From contig JAFADT010000683.1 of the NCBI GenBank assembly GCA_023424585.1, forward strand, positions 1 to 6,292: a stretch of DNA of 6,292 nucleotides, given 5' to 3'. Origin of the DNA: Pseudomonadota bacterium (GTDB lineage: Bacteria > Myxococcota > Myxococcia > Myxococcales > Myxococcaceae). This document shows positions 1 through 6,177 of the stretch, piece after piece. The position numbers and the translations under genes are program-made. Every line of letters begins with the position of its first letter. The stretch's first letter is position 1. The notes under the pieces were generated by a model that saw only the letters and a program-made list of their open reading frames with translations, was not told where the DNA came from and searched no databases.

Positions 1-1452
1 TCCGAGGACGCCTCGGCCGCGCAGCGCTTCGCGCCGGGTGTCCACGAAGCGCTGCTGGCGGACTGCTCGAGCTGTCACGCCGCGGACGGGATGGCGGGCG
101 CCAGCCGCTACGTGACCCACGCGGATCCGGAGCAGCACCTGCGGTCGGTGGCCCCCCTGGTCGTGCCCGGCTCGGCCGCCACCAGCCTCCTCTACCAGCG
201 CGCGCGAGGCGACGCGCATCCGGGCGGAGCGGTGTGGGCCCCGGGGAGCGCGCAGTTGGCGCTCCTGGCCCGGTGGATTGACGCGGGCGCGACGGCGGCC
301 CCCCCACCTGCCGCCGGGAACGCCGTCGCGGCCACCACCCCACCCGCCTCCACCGGGCCCGGGCCCGCCGCGGCCCCCCCGGCACCGCCCTCCTCCCCGG
401 CCAGCCCGCACGGACCGGCGGGCCCGCACGGCGGAGTGTCGCTGGGGACCTTTCCGGGGCTTGGCTCGCTGAGCCTGAACGGCCGCTTCGACCTCAACTA
501 CGAGCGCGTCAACTACAACGACCACCCCTTCAAGTCAGAGGGGGAGAGCGCGCTGCGCAGCTACCACCACTTCCTCTTCCTGACGCGGCAGTCCGCAGAG
601 GACCCGGTAACCCTCACCCTGGAGGTCCTGTCGCTCCAGTTCTGGGAGGTGGGCTACCGGATCAGCGGGGCCTCCTGGCCGGTGAAGGTGTTCGCCCGGG
701 GCGGCAAGGTGCTGGTGCCCTTCGGCGGAGATCCGCTCTACCACCACAGCTACGGCGGGCTCGCTGGCTTCGACCAGCGGGTGCTCCCGGTGGTGTTCGC
801 CCGGGAGGGGCTCACGGTGAACGTGGAGCGACGCCTGGGACCGCTCGCCCTCTCCGGTGACGCCTATGTCATCTCCGGCTACCGGTTGAAGCGCGCGGAC
901 GCGGTGCTCAACCTCCAGTCGGACCTGGCCCCGCTGGAGGACACCCGCCTGGGCGTCGGGGCGCGGCTCGGCGCCGCCTGGGGCCCCATCAACCTCTGGT
1001 ACTCGCCGTACTACAACTCGCTGGGGTTCGGACGCCGCCTGTTCCTCCAGGCGCTGGACCTGGCGGTGTGGCGTCCGAGGGGCCTCCCGGTGCTGGAGCA
1101 CTTCTCCCTGGGCGCCGGGCTGCTGCGCGCGGATGTCTCCGGAGGCGAGGCGGAGGGCTACGGCGGGCCGGGCGCGGACTACTACCACTTCGCCAGCTAC
1201 CTGCAGCTGCGCTACCACCCCACGGACTGGCTCTACGTCCAGTACCGGCAGGGCCTGCGCACGTTTGGAAACCGGAGGGGCCTCATCCTGGACTCGACCG
1301 CGCTCACCCGGGAGGACGGCTCCAGCCACAACGTGGGGGTGGTGGCCCGGTGGCGCGGCCTGAGCGCCGGCCTCTTCCAGTTCTGGAACCTGGAGAAGAC
1401 AGACGAGACGCCGGACGACTTCACCCGGCTGATGGTGGCGTATGAGTTCTGA
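1..1452 (+). CDS. Monoheme cytochrome c domain fused to an outer-membrane beta-barrel (5' end outside window)
   Basis: The reading frame is open from base 1, so the N-terminus and any signal peptide lie upstream; 483 residues are visible. Counting from base 1, a CXXCH heme-attachment motif (CSSCH) is at residues 22-26. It is followed by a conserved tail with an SLL motif, His73 in an HPGG context and Trp92 in a WIDAGA ending, as in the small monoheme domains often annotated as Planctomycete-type cytochrome c. Residues about 96-145 are a Pro/Ala/Gly linker. From about 146 to the end, alternating polar/hydrophobic segments rich in Tyr, Trp, Phe and Arg, ending YEF, look like a porin barrel with the C-terminal Phe used in outer-membrane assembly. 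The ATG at 91 is an unlikely start because it falls after the heme motif. I infer that the protein inserts in the outer membrane and moves electrons across or to it. The barrel family is not identified, and more hemes could lie upstream. The next gene overlaps by 11 bp. Confidence 0.85.
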   Translation, partial: SEDASAAQRFAPGVHEALLADCSSCHAADGMAGASRYVTHADPEQHLRSVAPLVVPGSAATSLLYQRARGDAHPGGAVWAPGSAQLALLARWIDAGATAAPPPAAGNAVAATTPPASTGPGPAAAPPAPPSSPASPHGPAGPHGGVSLGTFPGLGSLSLNGRFDLNYERVNYNDHPFKSEGESALRSYHHFLFLTRQSAEDPVTLTLEVLSLQFWEVGYRISGASWPVKVFARGGKVLVPFGGDPLYHHSYGGLAGFDQRVLPVVFAREGLTVNVERRLGPLALSGDAYVISGYRLKRADAVLNLQSDLAPLEDTRLGVGARLGAAWGPINLWYSPYYNSLGFGRRLFLQALDLAVWRPRGLPVLEHFSLGAGLLRADVSGGEAEGYGGPGADYYHFASYLQLRYHPTDWLYVQYRQGLRTFGNRRGLILDSTALTREDGSSHNVGVVARWRGLSAGLFQFWNLEKTDETPDDFTRLMVAYEF

Positions 1453-1876
1453 CTCCCGCATCCAGCCCGTGGCCGTGGGCCTCATGGCGGCGGTGGCGCT
1501 GGCCCTGGGCTGCGCGGACTTCGAGCGCGGCCCCGTCGCCGTCGACGCCGGCGCGCCCCCCATCGACGGCGGCGGCGATGGGGACGGAGGAGGCGCCGTG
1601 TCCTTCACGAGCGACGTCCAGCCGCTCCTCACCGCCGGCTGCCAGAGCTGCCATCGCAGCGGGGGCGCCGCGGGCAGCACCTCCTTCCTGCTGACGGGCG
1701 ATGCCGACGCGGACTACGCGGCGGCCCTCTCCCTCACGGACACCTCCAACCCCTCCGCCAGCCGGCTGCTGCGCAAGGCCTCCGGCGCGGGCCACGGCGG
1801 CGGGGCCGTCTACGGCGAGGGCACCCCGGAGTACCAGACCCTCCTGGCGTGGATCTCCGGAGGCGCTCAACCATGA
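1442..1876 (+). CDS. Small monoheme c-type cytochrome, putative lipoprotein
   Basis: This 144-residue protein starts with an export signal: Arg6, then a hydrophobic stretch to Cys24 in the context ALGC. That lipobox is atypical because Leu sits at -2 rather than -3, so lipidation is likely but not certain. A flexible Gly/Asp/Ala-rich tether follows (about 25-52). The heme domain (about 53-144) has CQSCH at 67-71, an NPSASRLL segment, His118 in GHGGG and Trp137 in WISGGA. The domain has no methionine, so the distal heme ligand cannot be Met; His118 is the best candidate. It aligns without gaps to the heme domain of the preceding gene: the first heme Cys lies 51 residues before the shared His and 70 before the Trp in both. 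The start is only weakly supported (GGTGG at 1434-1438), so the 11-bp overlap with the upstream gene suggests translational coupling. It is probably a small electron carrier working with its two neighbours. Confidence 0.85.
   Translation: MSSDSRIQPVAVGLMAAVALALGCADFERGPVAVDAGAPPIDGGGDGDGGGAVSFTSDVQPLLTAGCQSCHRSGGAAGSTSFLLTGDADADYAAALSLTDTSNPSASRLLRKASGAGHGGGAVYGEGTPEYQTLLAWISGGAQP
1859..1863 (+). promoter_or_regulatory. Ribosome binding site GGAGG for the decaheme lipoprotein
   Basis: GGAGG lies 9 nt before the ATG at 1873 and inside the end of the preceding gene. Together with the ATGA stop-start overlap at 1873-1876, it favours 1873 as the start over the GTG at 1849 and the ATG at 1903, which has only a weaker GAGG at 1891-1894. 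Confidence 0.65.
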
Positions 1877-4236
1877 AGCACTTTCTTCCCGAGGCGGCCC
1901 CCATGAGACGACCCCTCCTGCTCCTGGCCGGACCGCTGCTGCTGCTGGCCTGCGCGCTGAGCGCCTGCGCCAGGCTGGAGACGCCCCACCCGGAGATCCT
2001 CATCGACGGGCCGCACTCGGTGCTCGTGGGGCAGACGCTCCAGCTCACGGCCACCACGCGCGAGTCCACCGACGACGGCTACCACTGGGAGAGCGAGGAC
2101 CCGGCCATCGCGACCGTGGACGACTCCGGGCAGGTGACGGGCGTGGGCGCGGGAGAGACCGCCATCAAGGTCACCGGCGCGAGCTCCAGGCTGGAGGCGC
2201 GCCACGTGGTGGTGGTGCTGGGCGCCCAGGCGGGCGACGCCGGCGTCGACCCCAGCCTGGTGCCCTACTACCTCGCCTGGTCGGGCTCGCCACACGCGGA
2301 CACCACCGCCGAGGCATTCTCCCACTGGAACGAGGACGGCCTCGTCCCCACCACCTGCGCGCGGTGCCACAGCTCGGAGGGCTACATCGACTTCCTGGGC
2401 GGTGACGGCTCCGCCCCCGGCAAGGTGGACGCCCCCGCGCCGACGCAGTCATTGGTCCGCTGCGAGACGTGCCACGACATCGCCGCCTCCCGCCTGACCG
2501 CGGTGACCTTCCCCTCGGGCAAGCAGGTCACCAGCCTGGGCCCGGAGGCGAGGTGCGTGGTGTGTCACCAGGGGCGCACCGCGGGCAGGGACCTCGACGC
2601 GCAGGTCGCGGACGCGGGCGTGGTGGGCGAGGACACCGCCTCGCCCACCCTGGGCTTCACCAACATCCACTACTCCCCCGCGGGCGCGACGCTCTTCGCC
2701 AACCAGGCCGCGGGCGGCTACCAGTACGCGGACCAGCTCTACGACTCGCGCTTCCGTCACGTGCCCGGCTTCGACAAGTGCAACGAGTGCCACGACCCGC
2801 ACACCACGCGCGTCCGCTGGGAGGCCTGCGCCACCTGCCACCCCGGCGTGACCGACGTCACGAAGGCCTGGGACATCCGGCAGATCGCCTCGCGCAACCA
2901 GGACTACGACGGGGACAACAACCGCACCGAGGGCATCTACTACGAGCTCCAGGGCCTGCGGGACCGGCTGCTGACCGCCATCCAGCGGTACGGCGCGGAG
3001 CGGGCCCAGCCCCTCTGCTACGGCAACACCCACCCGTACTGGTTCCGGGACACCAATGGGGACGGGACCTGCGCCCAGGACGAAACCACCACGGCCAACA
3101 CGTTCGCCAGCTGGACGCCTCGCCTGCAAAAGGCGGCGTACAACTACCAGCTGTCCCGGGTGGACCCGGGCGCGTTCGCGCACAACGCGAAGTACCTCAT
3201 CCAGCTGCTGCATGACTCGATTCAGTCGCTGAACACGGCGCTGACCGTGCCCTTCGACACGTCGCTGCTGGTGCGCAACGATCCGGGCCACTTCAACGGC
3301 GCGAGCAAGGCGGCGCGCAACTGGGACTCGAGCGAGGCCGTCCAGGCCAGCTGCTCGCGCTGCCACAGCGGCGCGCAGGGCTACCGCTTCTTCGTCCAGT
3401 ACGGGGTCGGGCAGCTGGTGCCGGAGACCGGCAACGGCCTGGAGTGCTCCACCTGCCACGAGAGCTTCGAGCCGGACTACGACGTCTTCGTCCCCGCCCA
3501 GACGTGGCTGCCGGACGGCAAGACGGTGAACCTGCCGGGCCAGGACAACCTCTGCGCCAACTGCCACATCGGCCGCGCCTCCAAGGCCACCATCGACACG
3601 GCGCTGAGCGCGGGGGGCACGCCGCGGTTCCAGAACGTGCACTACCTGCCGGCCGCGGGGACGCGCGAGGGGACGCTGGCGAAGATCGGCTACGAGTACC
3701 CCAACAAGACCTACGCCGGCCGCCTCACGCACATGGGCGGGGTGCAGTGCACGAGCTGCCACGTCCCGGGCAAGAGCAACCACACCTTCCGCATCCAGGA
3801 CGTGTGGAGCGAGCGCTGTGAGACGTGCCACGCGGACCAGCGCGCGGCGGAGCAGATCCGGCTCGTCCACGTGTCGGACTACGACGGCGACGGGAACACG
3901 GCGGAGCCCCTGGAGGCGGAGGTGGAGGGGATGGCCGCGCGCCTGATGACCGCCATGCGAGGGGTGACCGGCAACGGCCTCTGCTACAACGGCGACGTCA
4001 ACCCGTACTTCTTCAAGGACACGGACAAGGACGGCACGTGCAGCGCCACGGAGTCTGTCTCCGCCAACGCGTTCGCGCCGTTCACGCCGGCGCTGGTGAA
4101 GGCCGCCCACAACTACCAGTTGAGCAAGAAGGACCCCGGCGCCTGGGCCCACAACTTCAACTACGTCGGGCAGCTCCTCTATGACAGCGTCGAGGACCTC
4201 ACGGGGGCGGCCCCCTTGAACATGCTCCGGCCTTGA
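1873..4236 (+). CDS. Decaheme c-type cytochrome lipoprotein with N-terminal Big_2-like domain
   Basis: This is a 787-residue lipoprotein. Arg12-Arg13 and a Leu-rich core lead to a canonical lipobox LSAC with lipidated Cys32. Residues about 41-116 resemble a bacterial Ig-like group 2 (Big_2) domain: a VLVGQTLQLTA strand, then a W-S-D-P-I-A-TVD core and a GQVTGVGAGETAI ending. Ten CXXCH motifs follow, with first Cys at 162, 197, 228, 303, 319, 494, 525, 561, 626 and 649. They form two pentaheme modules offset by about 323-333 residues. Each module also has five matching candidate distal His ligands (151/473, 266/590, 296/620, 310/637, 437/760) and two acidic loops that look calcium-binding (344 and 393; 669 and 716). 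The pattern is reminiscent of polyheme membrane-associated cytochromes of metal-reducing deltaproteobacteria; this is recollection, not a search. It overlaps the preceding gene by 4 bp (ATGA). I infer an outer-membrane-anchored electron carrier; partners and side of the membrane are unproven. Confidence 0.92.
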   Translation: MKHFLPEAAPMRRPLLLLAGPLLLLACALSACARLETPHPEILIDGPHSVLVGQTLQLTATTRESTDDGYHWESEDPAIATVDDSGQVTGVGAGETAIKVTGASSRLEARHVVVVLGAQAGDAGVDPSLVPYYLAWSGSPHADTTAEAFSHWNEDGLVPTTCARCHSSEGYIDFLGGDGSAPGKVDAPAPTQSLVRCETCHDIAASRLTAVTFPSGKQVTSLGPEARCVVCHQGRTAGRDLDAQVADAGVVGEDTASPTLGFTNIHYSPAGATLFANQAAGGYQYADQLYDSRFRHVPGFDKCNECHDPHTTRVRWEACATCHPGVTDVTKAWDIRQIASRNQDYDGDNNRTEGIYYELQGLRDRLLTAIQRYGAERAQPLCYGNTHPYWFRDTNGDGTCAQDETTTANTFASWTPRLQKAAYNYQLSRVDPGAFAHNAKYLIQLLHDSIQSLNTALTVPFDTSLLVRNDPGHFNGASKAARNWDSSEAVQASCSRCHSGAQGYRFFVQYGVGQLVPETGNGLECSTCHESFEPDYDVFVPAQTWLPDGKTVNLPGQDNLCANCHIGRASKATIDTALSAGGTPRFQNVHYLPAAGTREGTLAKIGYEYPNKTYAGRLTHMGGVQCTSCHVPGKSNHTFRIQDVWSERCETCHADQRAAEQIRLVHVSDYDGDGNTAEPLEAEVEGMAARLMTAMRGVTGNGLCYNGDVNPYFFKDTDKDGTCSATESVSANAFAPFTPALVKAAHNYQLSKKDPGAWAHNFNYVGQLLYDSVEDLTGAAPLNMLRP
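2323..3231 (+). repeat. Pentaheme module A (first copy of the internal duplication)
   Basis: This covers residues about 151-453 of the decaheme protein. It holds heme motifs CARCH (2356), CETCH (2461), CVVCH (2554), CNECH (2779) and CATCH (2827), then DYDGDNN (2902), DTNGDGTC (3049) and a C-terminal block containing WTPRLQKAAYNYQLS, DPGAFAHNAKY and LLHDSI. The same elements recur in the same order about 325 residues later. The repeat is recognisable at protein level; I did not align the DNA copies. Confidence 0.85.
3289..4200 (+). repeat. Pentaheme module B (second copy of the internal duplication)
   Basis: This covers residues about 473-776. Heme motifs are CSRCH (3352), CSTCH (3445), CANCH (3553), CTSCH (3748) and CETCH (3817), followed by DYDGDGN (3877), DTDKDGTC (4018) and a C-terminal block with FTPALVKAAHNYQLS, DPGAWAHNFNY and LLYDSV. 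Element order and spacing match module A. Differences include a His-to-first-heme spacing that is about 10 residues longer and a shorter stretch between the third and fourth hemes (65 versus 75 residues). Confidence 0.85.
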
Positions 4237-4260
4237 GGGTGGAATCCGCGCTCGGGCACT

Positions 4261-4287
4261 CGCTCGCCGGGACACGCCCGGCGAGCG
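4261..4287 (+). terminator. Perfect 11-bp GC hairpin between cytochrome operon and peptidase gene
   Basis: Bases 4261-4271 (CGCTCGCCGGG) are the exact reverse complement of 4277-4287, with a 5-nt loop ACACG. The hairpin starts 24 nt after the cytochrome stop codon and is not followed by a T-tract. It could be a U-less terminator as seen in high-GC genomes, an RNA-stabilising 3' structure, or an attenuator, since it ends 8 nt before the ribosome binding site of the next gene. No promoter is recognisable in the 74-bp spacer. Confidence 0.5.
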
Positions 4288-4295
4288 CGGTCGCC

Positions 4296-4300
4296 GAGGA
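4296..4300 (+). promoter_or_regulatory. Ribosome binding site GAGGA for the S37-type peptidase
   Basis: GAGGA lies 10 nt upstream of the ATG at 4311. That ATG is followed directly by a good signal peptide. The longer in-frame TTG at 4233 would overlap the previous stop codon and add about 26 residues encoded by the hairpin region, so 4311 is preferred. Confidence 0.55.
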
Positions 4301-4310
4301 ACGCGGACCC

Positions 4311-5993
4311 ATGAAGCCCCTCCTGCTCTCCCTTCCCTCCAAGCCGGCGCGCCTGGCCCGCTGGGCGTCGCTCGTCCCCCTGCTCATGCTGCTGGGGGGA
4401 CCGGTGGCCTGCAACGACGAGGGGCCGGATGACCCGCGCCCCGACGGCGGCACCCAGACCACGGACGCCGGCACGGGCGCGGACGCAGGCACGGACACCG
4501 ACGCGGGGACGGAGACCGACGCGGGCACCGGCGCCGACGCCGGCGCGGAGACGGACGCGGGGGCCGACATCGACGCGGGCACGGAGACGGACGCGGGCGT
4601 GGAGGCGTGCACCCCGAGCGGCTGGGTCGACACGCCTCCGGACCTGGGCGTCATCCAGGACACGTCGCTGGACATCGCGGTCCGGCTCCAGGCCATCCCG
4701 GGCCTCACCGTCCAGGAGAACCCCAACGGCGTGAACGTGCCGGCGGGCTACCGGCTCTTCCTCCTGCGCTACAACCAGCCGTCGGACCACGCCCACCCGG
4801 AATGCCAGCGCTTCGAGCAGCGCTTGACGCTGATGCACAAGGCGGACACCAGCCCGATGGTGCTCTCCACCAGCGGCTACAACGTCTCCACCGGCACGGG
4901 CCGCTCGGAGCCCGCGCAGCTCCTGGCGGCGAACCAGCTCTCCGTGGAGCACCGCTTCTTCGCGCCGAGCATCCCGTCGCCCGCGGATTGGAGCCACCTC
5001 ACCATCCGCCAGTCAGCGGATGACTTCCACCGCATCACCCAGGCGCTCAAGCCCATCTACACCGGCAAGTGGGTCTCCACGGGCGGCAGCAAGGGCGGCG
5101 AGACGGTGGTGTTCTTCCGTCGCTTCCACCCGGACGACGTGGACGCCACCGTGGCGTACGTGGCGCCCATCGCGAAGCGCGACGACGAACGGTTCGTGAC
5201 GTTCCAGGACACCGTCGGCGGCGATGCGCAGGTGGCCTGCCGCGAGCGGCTGTGGGCCTTCCAGCGCGAGGTGCTCTCGCGCCGGGACCGGATGCTCGCC
5301 CTCGTGGACGCCTATGCCGCGGCCAACGACCTGACCTATTCGCAGCTGGGCCGGGAGCTGACGCTGGAGCACGCCGTCATCGAGACCTACTTCGCCTTCT
5401 GGCAGTACGACTCCGCGGCGAACTGCACCCGGAACATCCCCGGCACCACCGCGACGGACGAGGCGCTGTTCGACGCGCTGGACTACGAGGTCGGCATCAG
5501 CTCGTTCTCGGACCAGGGGCTCGCGCCGTACACCGCCTACTACTACCAGGCGGCGGCGGAGCTGGGCTGGCCCCAGCCCTACGAGAAGCACCTGGGCACG
5601 CTCATCCACTTCCCGGCCACCGACACGGGCGAGGTGTACTCGCCGCCGGGCATCCCGTTCGAGTTCCGTCCCGAGGCCATGCCGGACATCCAGACCTGGG
5701 TGTCCACGCAGGGCCAGCGCCTGATGTTCATCTACGGCAGCTACGACCCGTGGACCGCGGCGGCCTACACGCTGGGCAACGCGCAGGATTCCTATCTGTA
5801 TACGGTGGCGGGCGGGAACCACGGGGCGCGCATCAGCCAGCTCCCGGCGGAGCAGCAAGCGGAGGCGAAGGCCACGCTCAACCGCTGGATGGGCATCGCC
5901 GCGCTGAAGAACGCGCCGAAGGCATCGCTGTCGGAGGAACCGCCCGTCTTCGGCCCCCACGTGCCGCCCCGGCTACGCACGGCGACGCACTGA
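4311..5993 (+). CDS. Secreted lipoprotein serine peptidase, S37 (PS-10/tripeptidyl aminopeptidase) type
   Basis: The product has 560 residues. Its signal peptide has Lys/Arg residues, then a hydrophobic core (about 19-30) ending at Cys34 in GPVAC. The lipobox is imperfect (Pro at -3), but the acidic tether that follows (NDEGPDD, then eight DAG units at 52-98) is typical of surface lipoproteins. The catalytic part (about 105-540) shows the S37 hallmarks. The nucleophile elbow is STGGSKGGET with Ser260, preceded by DFHRITQALKPIYTGKW and followed by FHPDDVDATVAYVAPI. Asp479 lies in YGSYDPW and His504 in GGNHGA, giving a Ser-Asp-His triad in the expected order. Four cysteines in the catalytic part could form disulfides. 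Characterised family members are secreted aminopeptidases that release short peptides from protein N-termini; substrate here is unknown. The hairpin spacer suggests separate or attenuated transcription, so a functional link to the cytochromes is not implied. Confidence 0.85.
   Translation: MKPLLLSLPSKPARLARWASLVPLLMLLGGPVACNDEGPDDPRPDGGTQTTDAGTGADAGTDTDAGTETDAGTGADAGAETDAGADIDAGTETDAGVEACTPSGWVDTPPDLGVIQDTSLDIAVRLQAIPGLTVQENPNGVNVPAGYRLFLLRYNQPSDHAHPECQRFEQRLTLMHKADTSPMVLSTSGYNVSTGTGRSEPAQLLAANQLSVEHRFFAPSIPSPADWSHLTIRQSADDFHRITQALKPIYTGKWVSTGGSKGGETVVFFRRFHPDDVDATVAYVAPIAKRDDERFVTFQDTVGGDAQVACRERLWAFQREVLSRRDRMLALVDAYAAANDLTYSQLGRELTLEHAVIETYFAFWQYDSAANCTRNIPGTTATDEALFDALDYEVGISSFSDQGLAPYTAYYYQAAAELGWPQPYEKHLGTLIHFPATDTGEVYSPPGIPFEFRPEAMPDIQTWVSTQGQRLMFIYGSYDPWTAAAYTLGNAQDSYLYTVAGGNHGARISQLPAEQQAEAKATLNRWMGIAALKNAPKASLSEEPPVFGPHVPPRLRTATH
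4464..4598 (+). repeat. Eight 18-bp units encoding a DAG-type hexapeptide tether
   Basis: GAC-GCN-GGN (Asp-Ala-Gly) codons recur every 18 bp from 4464 to 4590, eight times, with variable residues between (TGA, TDT, TET and similar). The segment encodes residues 52-96 of the peptidase and probably acts as a flexible acidic spacer between lipid anchor and enzyme. Such repeats can vary in copy number between strains. Confidence 0.85.
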
Positions 5994-6022
5994 GCACCGA
6001 AGCCCCGTTCGGGCACCCTCGA

Positions 6023-6052
6023 CGCAGGCCCTCGTTCAGGAGAGGGCCTGCG
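6023..6052 (+). terminator. Hairpin terminator candidate after the peptidase gene
   Basis: Bases 6023-6033 (CGCAGGCCCTC) are perfectly complementary to 6042-6052 around an 8-nt loop, giving an 11-bp stem. It begins 29 nt after the peptidase stop codon. No T-run follows, so intrinsic termination would be of the U-poor kind or would need Rho. Confidence 0.6.
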
Positions 6053-6177
6053 GTGCAGCCGCCGCGGCTCATGAAGCCATGGGGGACTGACATCGCGGCA
6101 ACCCACGAAGCGACCACCGCGAGCCCATCATCGGCGTCGACCGCCAGGGCAGCGCGCCCCCGGCCCTCCGTGACGAA

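Noticed and set aside
91..93. ATG as start of the barrel protein
   Set aside because: The same frame is open to the window edge and contains CSSCH just upstream. Starting here would remove the heme motif and leave no signal peptide.
1..1452. True Cyc2 iron oxidase
   Set aside because: Only the general fusion layout agrees. The region around CXXCH, the domain length and the long Pro-rich linker differ from Cyc2 as I know it.
535..1680. 381-codon minus-strand open frame opposite genes 1 and 2
   Set aside because: Compositionally biased shadow of the barrel protein with no domain, and it crosses the boundary of two well-supported plus-strand genes.
1849..1851. GTG as start of the decaheme lipoprotein
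   Set aside because: The ATG at 1873 has GGAGG at 9 nt and the ATGA overlap with the preceding stop. The GTG adds only eight Arg-rich residues.
4233..4235. TTG as start of the peptidase
   Set aside because: It overlaps the preceding stop codon, has no ribosome binding site and reads through the hairpin. The ATG at 4311 starts a proper signal peptide.
2449..4275. 608-codon open frame on the minus strand opposite the decaheme gene
   Set aside because: It is a by-product of strong G/C third-position bias. Its translation is Val/Arg/Ala/Leu-rich low complexity without motifs, whereas the plus strand encodes eight of the ten heme motifs in this stretch.
5013..5960. 315-codon minus-strand open frame opposite the peptidase
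   Set aside because: It covers the S37 catalytic core on the other strand and shows no recognisable features of its own.
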